Origin: Pseudomonadota bacterium
GTDB lineage: Bacteria; Pseudomonadota; Gammaproteobacteria; Burkholderiales; Rhodocyclaceae
NCBI GenBank assembly: GCA_008501585.1
Contig: QQUN01000039.1
Location: 1-64,000 of the forward strand
DNA length: 64,000 nucleotides
Direction: 5' to 3'
In this document: positions 46,369-58,372 of the stretch, in pieces
How the letters are laid out: each line of letters starts with the position of its first letter
How positions within the stretch are numbered: the first letter of the stretch is position 1
Position numbers and translations under genes: made by a program
Notes under the pieces: generated by a model
Databases searched by the model: none
What the model was told of the DNA's origin: nothing
The model's input: only the letters and a program-made list of their open reading frames with translations

Positions 46369-49300
46369 TCAGGCCGGGGTGTTGCGGTAGCGCTGCCGCA
46401 GGCTGTCGGCGGCCATGGGGCGGTCGAACAGGTAGCCCTGGCCGCGCCGGCACCCGTGGGTAACCAGGAAATCGCGGTGGGCGTCGGTTTCGACGCCCTC
46501 GGCGAGGGTCTCCAGCCCGAGGTCGCTGGCCAGGGCGATGACCGAGCGGACGATGGCTTCGTCGTTGGGGTCGGTGCTCAGGTCGGTGACGAAGCTCTTG
46601 TCGATCTTGAGTGTGTGGATCGGCAGCTTTTTCAGATAAGCCAGCGATGAGTAGCCGGTGCCGAAGTCGTCGATCGAGATGGCGACGCCGAGCCCGGCCA
46701 GCTGATGGATGGTTTCAACGCCGCGCTGGTCGGCGATGGCCGATTCGGTGATCTCCAGTTCGAGCCGGCTGGCCGGCAGGCGGGCGCGGTCGAGGGCTTT
46801 GCGCACCTGGTCGGGCAGGTCGGCCTGGCGCAGCTGGTGAACGGAGACGTTGACGGCCATGCGCTGCGGTGACCAGCCGTCGGCGTCCCAGGCGGCCAGT
46901 TGTTGGCAGGCGGTATCGAGCACCCAGGCGCCGATTTCGTTGATCAGCCCGGCCGCTTCGGCGATCGGGATGAAGACGTCCGGCGCAATGGGGCCCAGCT
47001 GCGGGTGCTGCCAGCGAAGCAGGGCCTCGACGCCAACCAGCGCGCCGCTGAGCAAGTCCACCTGGGGCTGGTAGACCAGCGTCAGCTGCTGGTGCAGGGC
47101 GGCCTCGCGCAGCGCCGACTCGATACGCAGGCGGTGGAGCGCGCCGTCGGTCAGCGACTGGGTGTAGTAGCGGTAGCGGTTCTTGCCGAGTTGCTTGGCG
47201 TCATACATGGCCGAATCGGCATGCTGGATCAGCGCGGCGGCGTCGTCGCCGTCCTGCGGGAAGAGGCTGATGCCGATGCTGCCGCTGAGATAGAGCTGGT
47301 GGCCTTCGATGCTGCGCGGTTCGCGCAGCACACCGAGCAGTTTGTGGACGATGTGTTCGACGCCGGCGATGGCCGATACACGGTCGACGAGCAGCACGAA
47401 CTCGTCGCCGCCGATGCGCGACAGCGTGTCTTCGCTGCGGACATGGCGCTGAAGTTCGGTGGCGATGGCCTTGAGCAGCGCGTCGCCCACATGGTGGCCG
47501 AGGCTGTCGTTGACATGCTTGAAGTTGTCCAGGTCGATGAAGCACACCGCGAGCTGGTGCTGATGCCGCCGCGCGTGCTCGATGCTGTGGGCGATGCGGT
47601 CGAGCAGCAGCAGCCGGTTGGGCAGGCCGGTGAGCGGGTCGTGGTGGGCGAGGTGTTCGAGCCGGGCCTCCGAGTGCTTGATGTCGCTGATGTCGGAGAA
47701 CACGCCGACGAGGTGGGTGAGGGTGCCGTCGGGGTCGCGCACGGCGTTGATGGTCAGCCACTGCGGGTAGATCTCGCCGTTCTTGCGCCGGTTCCAGATC
47801 TCGCCCTGCCAGCGGTCTTCCCCGGCCAGGGTGGCATGCATCGCGTCATAGAAGGCAGCGTCATGCCGGCCGGAGCTGAGCAGGCGCGGCGTCCGGCCGA
47901 CGGCTTCGGCTTCGGTGTAGCCGGTGATTTCGGTGAAGGCGCGGTTGACGGTGAGGATGCGGTGGGCGGCGTCGGTGATCATCACCCCTTCGCTGGAGCA
48001 TTCGAAGACCTTCGCCCACAGGCGAAGTTGCGCCTCCATCCGGCGCTGGGCGGTGGTGTCGCGGCTGTAGGCGAGCAGGCCGGTAATGCGGCCGTCGGGG
48101 TCCTTGAGCGGGCGCTTGTAGGTGTCGAAGACATGGACCCGGCCCGACGCGTCGCGCACCTGGTCGAGCGGCAGGTGCTCGCTCTGGCCGGCGAAGACCC
48201 GCGGGTCGCTGTCGTCATCGACGGCGGCGGTGCTGACATGCGCGGCGGCGGGCTGCCCGATCAGGGCCTGGGGCGACTGTCCGATGGCCGTGGCCATGGC
48301 CTGGTTGACCAGGATGTAGCGTTGCTGGCGGTCCTTGGCGTAGATCCAGTCGGGCGAGGTGTCGATGACGGTGTGTAGCAGGTCGTGCGCGCTGCGCAGG
48401 GCGGCGGCGGCCGTCCGCGCTTCGGTGACATCCAGGCCCGAGGCCAGGATGGCGGTGGTCTGGCCGTCCGGATCGCGCAGCAAGGTGTTGGCCCAGGCGA
48501 TGATGCGCTCCTCCCCGCGGGCGGTGAGGACCGGATTCTCGTAGCGGCTGACGGTGTCGTGCGGCTCGCTGATGAGGGCGTCGAAGGCGGCCCGGACGTC
48601 GGCATGCAGGCGGGGCGGCAGACACAGGGCGAACCAGTCGCTGCCGAGCAGTGCGGCCTCGTCACGGCCGAGGATCTCGCAGCCGATGCGGTTGATCCGC
48701 TGCACGCGGCCGGCGGGGTCGAGGACCAGGATGATGGCGCCGGCGACATCGAGGTATTGCTGGATGGCGGATTTCTCGGCAGCCAGCTCGCGGGTGCGCT
48801 CGGCCACTTCGATCTCCAGGCTCTGGCGCCGCGTGTCGACCTGGGCGGCCATGTGGTTGAAGCTCCGCGCCAGGCGGGCCAGTTCTTCTGTGCCTTCGGT
48901 TGCCGCGGGCGATACCCGCACCCAGGCTTCGCCGGCGGCGATGCGCTCGGCCGTGGTGGTCAGTGCACGCAGCTTTCGCGTCAGGCGGCGGGCGAAGAGG
49001 CGGACCAGGAGCAGGAACAGGGCGGCGAGACTCAGGCTGAGCAGCAGGACGCGGTTGCGCCGGTCAACGATGTACTCGAAGGCTTCGTCCTGATGGCGGC
49101 GGATCGCCAGCGACCAGCCTGCGTCGGTGCCGACCGGCAGATAGCGGTAGGTGGTGATGTCGCGGCCGCCGTCGGCACGCGGCTCGAGAAAGCTGCCTTC
49201 GATGCCGCGGCGGGGGTGGGCCGGCGGCGGTGGGGTGGCCAGGGCCGCCGGTGTGCCCTGGCGGGCGAGCACCCGGCCGTTGCTGTCGGTCAGCGCGATG

Positions 49301-49953
49301 CGCCCGCTTGGGCCGAGCAGGGTTTCATCGGCGCGCGCCAGCGGTTCGAGCAGGTCGCGGGGGGCCATGCGCAAGACCAGTGCGCCCAGGATGTTGCCCG
49401 ATGGGCCGAGGATCTGCCGCGCCAGAATCAGCGGCGGGGTGTCGGACGAGGTGTCGTAGTCGAGCAGGATGGCTTCGGTGACGCCCGGGGTGAGCAGGGC
49501 GTCGCGCCAGTGCGGGCGACGGATCGACGGTGCCGGGTCGTCGGATGGGGCGCGGTGGATGTGGCCGGTGCTGGCCTCGAGCAGCATCGCGTCGAGATAG
49601 CGGTCGGGGTAGGCGCGCTCGATCCGCTCGAAGGCCTCGGCCACGACGCGATCGAGGGCGGTACGCCCGTCCGCCAGGGCGGTGACCAGCGTCGGGCTGC
49701 TGGCCAGCATCAGCAGGTCGCCGCGGCGTTCGCGCAGGTCGCTGGAGAGCTGGTTGATGCGGGCGTCGGCCTGGATCGACTGGGTGGCGATGATCTCGCG
49801 GATACGCAGGTCGCGGGCGCCGTCCAGCCCGGCCGGCGAGAAGCCGTAGTACCACACCGCCACCAGCAGGCTGATGGTCGCCAGGATGCAGCCGCTGAAG
49901 ACGAGGCTGATTCTGGCGCTCAGGCTGGAGGTGGCTGAAGGCAATAACCGCAT
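46369..49953 (-). CDS. Membrane-bound diguanylate cyclase/phosphodiesterase (extracytoplasmic sensor, HAMP, PAS domains, GGDEF, EAL)
   Basis: HAMP-like region, PAS segments, RIGGDEFVLL and VEALLRWQHPQLG motifs both intact. Confidence 0.95.
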   Translation of the reverse strand: MRLLPSATSSLSARISLVFSGCILATISLLVAVWYYGFSPAGLDGARDLRIREIIATQSIQADARINQLSSDLRERRGDLLMLASSPTLVTALADGRTALDRVVAEAFERIERAYPDRYLDAMLLEASTGHIHRAPSDDPAPSIRRPHWRDALLTPGVTEAILLDYDTSSDTPPLILARQILGPSGNILGALVLRMAPRDLLEPLARADETLLGPSGRIALTDSNGRVLARQGTPAALATPPPPAHPRRGIEGSFLEPRADGGRDITTYRYLPVGTDAGWSLAIRRHQDEAFEYIVDRRNRVLLLSLSLAALFLLLVRLFARRLTRKLRALTTTAERIAAGEAWVRVSPAATEGTEELARLARSFNHMAAQVDTRRQSLEIEVAERTRELAAEKSAIQQYLDVAGAIILVLDPAGRVQRINRIGCEILGRDEAALLGSDWFALCLPPRLHADVRAAFDALISEPHDTVSRYENPVLTARGEERIIAWANTLLRDPDGQTTAILASGLDVTEARTAAAALRSAHDLLHTVIDTSPDWIYAKDRQQRYILVNQAMATAIGQSPQALIGQPAAAHVSTAAVDDDSDPRVFAGQSEHLPLDQVRDASGRVHVFDTYKRPLKDPDGRITGLLAYSRDTTAQRRMEAQLRLWAKVFECSSEGVMITDAAHRILTVNRAFTEITGYTEAEAVGRTPRLLSSGRHDAAFYDAMHATLAGEDRWQGEIWNRRKNGEIYPQWLTINAVRDPDGTLTHLVGVFSDISDIKHSEARLEHLAHHDPLTGLPNRLLLLDRIAHSIEHARRHQHQLAVCFIDLDNFKHVNDSLGHHVGDALLKAIATELQRHVRSEDTLSRIGGDEFVLLVDRVSAIAGVEHIVHKLLGVLREPRSIEGHQLYLSGSIGISLFPQDGDDAAALIQHADSAMYDAKQLGKNRYRYYTQSLTDGALHRLRIESALREAALHQQLTLVYQPQVDLLSGALVGVEALLRWQHPQLGPIAPDVFIPIAEAAGLINEIGAWVLDTACQQLAAWDADGWSPQRMAVNVSVHQLRQADLPDQVRKALDRARLPASRLELEITESAIADQRGVETIHQLAGLGVAISIDDFGTGYSSLAYLKKLPIHTLKIDKSFVTDLSTDPNDEAIVRSVIALASDLGLETLAEGVETDAHRDFLVTHGCRRGQGYLFDRPMAADSLRQRYRNTPA

Positions 49954-49960
49954 AGCGCGG

Positions 49961-51037
49961 TTAACGGTCGTACTCGAAGTTGTTTAAGCGATATTTGGCC
50001 GGCGCGGACAACACCGCAGCCAGGCCGTCGTAGTCGAACGCCTGCGTCACCTCGGCTGCGCCCACGGTGTGAGGGATCTTGCCGAGGCGTTGCAGGAGGC
50101 CGAGTTTGCCGCCCAGCCCCTGCATGCCGTGGGCCGAGGCCGGGATGGTGGGCAAGGCGGGGATGTCGAGCAATTCGGCGCGGGTGATGCGCACGGCCTG
50201 GCTGACCGAGGCCTGGGTGGGCTCGCTGGTGAGCCGGGCACCGTCGGCCATGGCCCAGCGCGCGGCCGTCTCGATGTTGTCGCGGCGGCGCTGCATCCAG
50301 CGGATCGCCCTGACCAGGGCGGCGGTGAGCTGGCGCGCGGCCTCGGGGTGGGCCTCGGCGAACTGGCGGGAGATCAGCAGGTAGTCGGTGCTGCGCCCGC
50401 GGAACACGATCCGGTGGGCGGGATCCTGCGCCAGCGCGATGGCCGGGGCAGGCTCCCAGGCGGCGAAGGCCGAGACCGTGCCGTCACGCAGGGCGTCGGG
50501 CATGTCGTTGACCGGCATGGCGACCAGTTCCACATCGCTTTCTTTCAGGCCGGCGCTGGCCAGCCCCTCGAGCAGGGTGTAGTGGGCGCTGGAGCCTTCG
50601 ACATACGCGATGCGCCGGCCGCGCAGGTTTTCCATCAGCCCGATCTCGCGCGACACCACGGCCGATGTGGAGAATTTCACCACGCCGGCGACCAGGGTGT
50701 CGCCGGCGGCGATGGCGGCGAGTGTGGGCATGTCGCCCACCAGCCCGGCTTCCAGGCGCTGCCCGCCGAGGCGGTCGACAATATCGGGTCCGCGCCGGAA
50801 TGCGAAGGTCTTCAGCTCGAGGCCAAGCGTCGCCAATGCGTGGCGCAGGAGCCGGTCGCGCCCCATTGCCGCACCGACCAGACCGGTCGGATAGCCCAGC
50901 GGCTGTACCCCGACATCGGCGCTCGCAGCGCGCGGCGCGAGGTCGTAGCTGGCGTAGACCGGATCGTGGCCGGCGTGGGCCACGGCGCCGAAGACGATCA
51001 GCGCGACCACACACGGCAGGTTCATCAGTCGGCGCAT
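49961..51037 (-). CDS. ABC transporter-type periplasmic substrate-binding protein (SsuA/TauA-like)
   Basis: Signal peptide MRRLMNLPCVVALIVFGAVAHA; LRGRRIAYVEGSSAHYTLLEGLASAGLKESDVELVAMPVNDMPDALRDGTVSAFAAWEPAPAIA. Confidence 0.88.
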   Translation of the reverse strand: MRRLMNLPCVVALIVFGAVAHAGHDPVYASYDLAPRAASADVGVQPLGYPTGLVGAAMGRDRLLRHALATLGLELKTFAFRRGPDIVDRLGGQRLEAGLVGDMPTLAAIAAGDTLVAGVVKFSTSAVVSREIGLMENLRGRRIAYVEGSSAHYTLLEGLASAGLKESDVELVAMPVNDMPDALRDGTVSAFAAWEPAPAIALAQDPAHRIVFRGRSTDYLLISRQFAEAHPEAARQLTAALVRAIRWMQRRRDNIETAARWAMADGARLTSEPTQASVSQAVRITRAELLDIPALPTIPASAHGMQGLGGKLGLLQRLGKIPHTVGAAEVTQAFDYDGLAAVLSAPAKYRLNNFEYDR

Positions 51038-51181
51038 GCCGTCTCCCGGGGGTGTGTTCCAGGCCCATGGTAGAGCATGTCGGCGTGTAGGGGGGCGTGG
51101 GGCGCGTGTCGGATGCGTCTCAATCTTTCCCCGGCGCGGCCGATAACCCTACAAACAACAGCACAATCAGGAGACCTCAGA

Positions 51182-52177
51182 ATGCCGAACCGGCTGCGCG
51201 GGCGCGTGCCCGAAAAGGAAGGCGCAGGGCAGGACCAGAGCTTTGCCATCGCCTTGATGCAGCACCTCGTGGTGCCGACCTTCGTGCTCGATGCCGAGGG
51301 CAAGGTGTTGATCTGGAACCGGGCGTGCGAGCGCCTGACCGGGGTGCCGGCGAGCGAGGTGATCGGCACCCAGGACCATGGCTTCGCCTTCTACGACGAG
51401 CCGCGCCCCTGTCTGGCCGACTTGATCGCCGAGGGGCGCACCGAGGAGATCGACGGCTTCTACTCCACCTACGACACGGATGCGAGCAGCTCTACGCTGG
51501 GTTTTCATGTCGAGAACTGGTGTCGCATGCCGCGCGCAGGGACCCGCCTGTATCTGGCGGTGGACGCCGGGCCGATCTACGACGAAGCGGGGCATCTGGT
51601 GGCGGTGGTCGAGACGCTGCGTGACATGACGGTGCAGAAAGAGGCGCAGATCCAGCTCGAGCAGCTCGCCGCCAAGGATGCCCTGACCGGCCTGGCCAAC
51701 CGCCGCGCCTTCGATGAGCGCCTCGACGCCGAGTGGCGGCGCTGCCAGCGCGGCGGCCAGTTGCTGTCGATCATCATGGTCGATGTGGACCACTTCAAGA
51801 CCTACAACGATACCTACGGTCACCCGCAGGGCGATGTCTGCCTGCGCAGCGTGGCCTCGGTGCTGGCCGGGGTCGCGGCGCGTACCGGCGACCTGGTGGC
51901 GCGATATGGCGGGGAGGAGTTCGTGGTGGTGTTGCCGGGCACCAATTCGGCCGGGGCGCGGGTCGTCGCCGAGCGCATCCGGGTGGCCATTGCCGCCCTG
52001 GACATGCCGCACGCGGCCTCGTCAGTGGGGGCGCATGTTTCCGTCAGCCTGGGGGTGGCCAGCGCCGATCCGTCGAAACTGGCGGCCGCGTCGCTGCTGA
52101 TGGCGGCGGATCAGGCCTTGTATGCGGCGAAAAAGCTCGGCCGCAACCGGGTTGAGGTGGCCGGCGAGGTGCCTTGA
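51182..52177 (+). CDS. PAS-GGDEF diguanylate cyclase
   Basis: PAS: VPTFVLDAEGKVLIWNRACERLTGVPASEVIG; ARYGGEEFVVVLPG. Confidence 0.94.
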   Translation: MPNRLRGRVPEKEGAGQDQSFAIALMQHLVVPTFVLDAEGKVLIWNRACERLTGVPASEVIGTQDHGFAFYDEPRPCLADLIAEGRTEEIDGFYSTYDTDASSSTLGFHVENWCRMPRAGTRLYLAVDAGPIYDEAGHLVAVVETLRDMTVQKEAQIQLEQLAAKDALTGLANRRAFDERLDAEWRRCQRGGQLLSIIMVDVDHFKTYNDTYGHPQGDVCLRSVASVLAGVAARTGDLVARYGGEEFVVVLPGTNSAGARVVAERIRVAIAALDMPHAASSVGAHVSVSLGVASADPSKLAAASLLMAADQALYAAKKLGRNRVEVAGEVP

Positions 52178-52192
52178 GACGCGAGCTTTGAC

Positions 52193-52231
52193 AAAAAAAG
52201 GCGCCCACCGCTGAGCGATGGGCGCCTTTTT
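52193..52231. terminator. Bidirectional rho-independent terminator between convergent GGDEF gene and aceA
   Basis: AAAAAAAGGCGCCCA-(11 nt)-TGGGCGCCTTTTT. Confidence 0.9.
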
Positions 52232-52239
52232 CATGCCTG

Positions 52240-52260
52240 GCCGGTCCCGCAGGGACCGGC
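52240..52260. repeat. Second stem-loop adjacent to terminator
   Basis: GCCGGTCCC-GCA-GGGACCGGC perfect 9 bp stem. Confidence 0.7.
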
Positions 52261-52275
52261 ACGACAGGGTGTGGC

Positions 52276-53589
52276 TTAGTGGAACTGCTCTTCTTCGGTC
52301 GAGCCGGTCAGGGCCTTCACGGAGGACGAACCGCCCTGGATCACGGTGGTCACGTCGTCGAAGTAGCCAGCGCCGACTTCCTGCTGGTGCGACACGAAGG
52401 TGTAGCCCTTTTCGCGCGCGGCGAATTCCGGCTCCTGCACCATCTCGGTGTAGTGCTTCATGCCTTCGCCACGAGCGTAGGCGTGGGCGAACTGGAAGGT
52501 GTTGTACCAATTGACGTGGATACCAGCCAGGGTGATGAACTGGTACTTGTAGCCCATGGCGGACAGCTCGTCCTGGAACTTGGCGATGGTCGCGTCGTCC
52601 AGGTTCTTCTTCCAGTTGAAGGACGGCGAGCAGTTGTAGGACAGCAGCTTGCCCGGGCAGGCGGCATGCACGGCTTGGGCGAATTCACGCGCAAAGCCGA
52701 GGTCCGGCGTACCGGTTTCGCACCACACCAGGTCGGCGAACGGGGCGTAGGCGACACCGCGGGAGATGGCCTGCTCCAGACCGTTCTTGACGCGGTAGAA
52801 GCCTTCCTGGGTGCGCTCACCGGTGAGGAAGGGCTTGTCGTTGGCGTCGTAGTCGCTGGTGATCAGGTTGGCGGCTTCGGCGTCGGTACGGGCCAGGATC
52901 AGGGTCGGCACGTTCATGACGTCGGCAGCAAAGCGGGCGGCGGTCAGCTTCTCGATCGCTTCGCGGGTCGGCACGAGCACCTTGCCACCCATGTGGCCGC
53001 ACTTCTTCACAGCGGCGAGCTGGTCTTCGAAGTGCACACCGGCGGCACCGGCGGCGATCATGTTCTTCATCAGTTCGAAGGCGTTGAGCACGCCGCCGAA
53101 GCCGGCTTCTGCGTCAGCGACGATCGGCAGGAAGTAGTCGATGAATTCCTTGTCGCCCGGGTTGATGCCACGCGACCACTGGATCTCGTCTGCGCGCTTG
53201 AAGGTGTTGTTGATGCGGCGAACCATGGTCGGCACGGAGTCGTAGGCGTACAGCGACTGGTCCGGGTACATGGTTTCGGAGGTGTTGCCGTCGGCGGCGA
53301 CCTGCCAGCCGGACAGATACACGGCTTCCAGGCCGGCTTTGGCCTGCTGCATTGCCTGGCCGGCGGTGATGGCGCCGAAGGCGTTCACGTAGCCTTTCTT
53401 GGCGCCGCCGTTGACCTTCTCCCACAGCTTTTCGGCACCACGCTGAGCCAGCGTGTACTCGGGCTGCAGGCTACCGCGCAGGCGCACGACGTCTTCCGCG
53501 CTGTAACCGCGCTTGACGCTCTTCCAGCGGGGGTTTTCTGCCCAGTCTTTTTTCAGGGCGGCGATTTGCTGATCACGGGATTGGGTCAT
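52276..53589 (-). CDS. aceA: Isocitrate lyase
   Basis: [77 protein letters not shown]. Confidence 0.97.
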   Translation of the reverse strand: MTQSRDQQIAALKKDWAENPRWKSVKRGYSAEDVVRLRGSLQPEYTLAQRGAEKLWEKVNGGAKKGYVNAFGAITAGQAMQQAKAGLEAVYLSGWQVAADGNTSETMYPDQSLYAYDSVPTMVRRINNTFKRADEIQWSRGINPGDKEFIDYFLPIVADAEAGFGGVLNAFELMKNMIAAGAAGVHFEDQLAAVKKCGHMGGKVLVPTREAIEKLTAARFAADVMNVPTLILARTDAEAANLITSDYDANDKPFLTGERTQEGFYRVKNGLEQAISRGVAYAPFADLVWCETGTPDLGFAREFAQAVHAACPGKLLSYNCSPSFNWKKNLDDATIAKFQDELSAMGYKYQFITLAGIHVNWYNTFQFAHAYARGEGMKHYTEMVQEPEFAAREKGYTFVSHQQEVGAGYFDDVTTVIQGGSSSVKALTGSTEEEQFH

Positions 53590-53707
53590 GATGGTTTCCT
53601 TGTGTTGCTGTGAAAACAGGGAGGGAGCCTGTCGTTGGAGCGGCGGTCTGGCGGCTGCTCGGCGATGGTGAGAAACCCGTCGATCCGAAGCGTCCGACTG
53701 TGAGAAA

Positions 53708-53736
53708 AGTATAGGCGTCTTTTTGCACAGCAGCAA
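53708..53736 (-). promoter_or_regulatory. Predicted sigma70 promoter of aceA
   Basis: On minus strand TTGCTG-N17-TATACT. Confidence 0.6.
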
Positions 53737-53740
53737 TAGG

Positions 53741-53752
53741 TCTTATATAAGA
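53741..53752. promoter_or_regulatory. Palindromic candidate operator just upstream of aceA -35
   Basis: TCTTATATAAGA perfect palindrome, followed by a further TATAAGA half-site. Confidence 0.5.
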
Positions 53753-53880
53753 TATAAGAAAAATCTTTTTCTTATTAATCAATGCCTTGATTGCTACGTT
53801 GCGTAATGCGGGAGGCGTTTCAGCGTTGTGAAACCGATTTTGGTGCTGACGCACCCGATTGCCGGGTGCGCGCGAGCACC

Positions 53881-54360
53881 TCAGGCCAGATCGCGACCGG
53901 CCACCACAACGCCATCTTCGTCTGCATACAGGACATCACCCGGGGTGAAGGTGACGCCGCCAAAGGTCACGGGGATGTCGACATCGCCTGCGCCTTTCTT
54001 GACGCTCTTGCGCGGATGGGTGCCGAGGGCGAAAACCCCGATCGGCATGGTGGCGATCGCCTTGGCGTCGCGGATGCAGCCATACACCACGATGCCGGCC
54101 CAGCCATTGTTCACGCCGAGCACGGCGAGCTGGTCGCCGACCATCGCGCAGCGCTTCGAGCCGCCGGCGTCGATCAGCAGCACGCGGCCGTTGCCCGGGC
54201 CTTCCAGCGCGGTGCGCACCAGGCTGTTGTCTTCGAAAACCTTGAGCGTGGTGATCGGGCCGTGAAAGGCGCTCTTGCCGCCAAAGCTGCGGAACATGGG
54301 CTCGACGACACGCACCTCGGCGTCGAACTGGTCGCACAAATCGGCGTTCTGGAAACTCAT
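53881..54360 (-). CDS. rraA: RraA family protein (ribonuclease E activity regulator / HMG aldolase family)
   Basis: [79 protein letters not shown]. Confidence 0.92.
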   Translation of the reverse strand: MSFQNADLCDQFDAEVRVVEPMFRSFGGKSAFHGPITTLKVFEDNSLVRTALEGPGNGRVLLIDAGGSKRCAMVGDQLAVLGVNNGWAGIVVYGCIRDAKAIATMPIGVFALGTHPRKSVKKGAGDVDIPVTFGGVTFTPGDVLYADEDGVVVAGRDLA

Positions 54361-54413
54361 GGCATCTCTCCTGGACGAGTGGATTCGGCGGGCAGTGTAG
54401 CAGGCTCGGGCGC

Positions 54414-54441
54414 AAAAAAAGGGCGGCTCGATGAGCCGCCC
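54414..54441 (-). terminator. Rho-independent terminator of clpA
   Basis: Minus strand GGGCGGCTC-ATC-GAGCCGCCC-TTTTTTT. Confidence 0.88.
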
Positions 54442-54460
54442 GATGCCGTGTGACACGGAT

Positions 54461-56737
<2,277 letters not shown>

Positions 56738-56739
56738 TC

Positions 56740-57057
56740 TCAGTTCTCCTCCATCACACAGGCCAACGGATGTTGGTGTTGCCGGGCGTGAGCGATGACT
56801 TGCTCCACCTTGGTTGCGGCGATGTCCTTTGGAAAGGTACCGCATTCTCCACGTCCTTCCGTGTGGACTTGGAGCATGACACGGGTCGCGCGTTCGCGGT
56901 CCATCGCAAAAAAACGTTGCAGTACGCTCACGACGAAATCCATCGGCGTGAAATCGTCGTTGAGCAACAGCACCTTGTACATGCGCGGCGGGCCGACTCG
57001 CGTCTTTTCCGCCTCCAGCAAAGAATCGTCTTGTTTCCTGACAGCCATGGAAGCCAT
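56740..57057 (-). CDS. clpS: Clp protease adaptor ClpS
   Basis: [76 protein letters not shown]. Confidence 0.96.
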   Translation of the reverse strand: MASMAVRKQDDSLLEAEKTRVGPPRMYKVLLLNDDFTPMDFVVSVLQRFFAMDRERATRVMLQVHTEGRGECGTFPKDIAATKVEQVIAHARQHQHPLACVMEEN

Positions 57058-57421
57058 TCTAATCGAGCGTTAAGGGATGGCAAGCCGGCGAGATGTCGAA
57101 CCGTGATCAATGTTTTGTCGCACAAATGCTGCATAAAGTGTGGTGCGGTGCGCAGCGCGATGTTGTGCGGCAAAAGATCAATCAAAACAGTGTGTAATGG
57201 TTTTGTTGAGAATGGTTTCAGTCGGCGGCGGTGTGATGCTGCTGCGGCGCACGAAAAATCCGTTCAAGGAAGTGCTTGACCTGCAAAACATATATGGGTA
57301 AAAGCTGATGCACACCTTTCGCGTCGATTGGCGGTTTCAGAACACCGACCCTTCGATTGACCAGGGGGATCGGCCCGGGTTCCGGGCGTATCATTGATGT
57401 AATCGCGAGGAAATAGGCAAC

Positions 57422-57625
57422 ATGGCAACTGGTACTGTTAAGTGGTTCAACGACGCCAAAGGTTTTGGTTTTATCACCCCCGATGACGGCAGCGAAGATC
57501 TGTTCGCGCACTTCTCCGCCATCAACATGAACGGTTTCAAATCGCTCAAGGAAGGGGACAAGGTTTCCTTCGAAGTCACGCAGGGTCCGAAGGGCAAGCA
57601 AGCCTCGAACATCCAGCGTGGCTAA
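57422..57625 (+). CDS. Cold-shock family protein (CspA-like)
   Basis: [65 protein letters not shown]. Confidence 0.97.
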   Translation: MATGTVKWFNDAKGFGFITPDDGSEDLFAHFSAINMNGFKSLKEGDKVSFEVTQGPKGKQASNIQRG

Positions 57626-57650
57626 TTCTGCCTAGGCAGAATGTGTTAGA

Positions 57651-57680
57651 AAAAGCTGCCTTCGGGCAGCTTTTTTTTTT
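57651..57680 (+). terminator. Rho-independent terminator of the csp gene
   Basis: AAAAGCTGCC-TTCG-GGCAGCTTTTTTTTTT. Confidence 0.93.
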
Positions 57681-57779
57681 GCTTGGCGGGTGCGGGGCGG
57701 GTGCCCGTCCTGGCGGGCGGTGGTGTTTTTGCCCCCGACGCTCGCAGCGCGGCATGCCGGTCGATGGCCGGCCAAAAGC

Positions 57780-57804
57780 AAAGGCCCGCTTGCGGCGGGC
57801 CTTT
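57780..57804 (-). terminator. Stem-loop terminator downstream of rpmG
   Basis: AAAGGCCCGC-TTGCG-GCGGGCCTTT; T-rich continuation on minus strand. Confidence 0.75.
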
Positions 57805-57842
57805 GATCGAAACCGGCTGGGCGAACCCGGCTGCCGAAGTGC

Positions 57843-58010
57843 TTACTTCAGCTTGGTTTCCTTGTACATCACGTGCTTGCGAGCAACGGGATCGAATTTC
57901 TTCAATTCCAGCTTCTCGGGCATCGTGCGCTTGTTCTTGTTGGTGGTGTAAAAGTGTCCGGTGCCAGCACTGGACTCGAGCTTGATTTTTTCGCGACCGC
58001 CTTTGGCCAT
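57843..58010 (-). CDS. rpmG: 50S ribosomal protein L33
   Basis: Manual translation: [55 protein letters not shown] (55 aa, below ORF-track cutoff). Confidence 0.96.
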   Translation of the reverse strand: MAKGGREKIKLESSAGTGHFYTTNKNKRTMPEKLELKKFDPVARKHVMYKETKLK

Positions 58011-58036
58011 GTCAGTCTCCGTCTAGTGGGGCTGGG

Positions 58037-58273
58037 TTAGATTTTTGCGCCAGCGGCGCGCAGATCGGCCACGACCACGTCGACGCCTTTCTTGTCGATG
58101 GTGCGCAGGCCGGCGCTCGAAACGCGCAGGCGAATCCAGCGGTTTTCAGCCTCGCTCCAGAACTTGCGGTACTGCAGGTTCGGCAAAAAGCGACGCTTGG
58201 TCTTGTTTTGGGCGTGGGAAACATTGTTGCCCACCATCGGTGCCTTACCGGTCACTTGGCAAACGCGAGCCAT
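58037..58273 (-). CDS. rpmB: 50S ribosomal protein L28
   Basis: [63 protein letters not shown]. Confidence 0.97.
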   Translation of the reverse strand: MARVCQVTGKAPMVGNNVSHAQNKTKRRFLPNLQYRKFWSEAENRWIRLRVSSAGLRTIDKKGVDVVVADLRAAGAKI

Positions 58274-58372
58274 GGTTGTGCTCCAGGGAAATCGGTTTTC
58301 GAAAAGCCGCCGAGTGTACAACACTCAGGGCTGAGAATTCAAGGACTTGTTTTCATTTACTGCAAATTGCCC

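Noticed and set aside
48385-49938. 517 aa plus-strand ORF
   Set aside because: Antisense to the GGDEF-EAL gene
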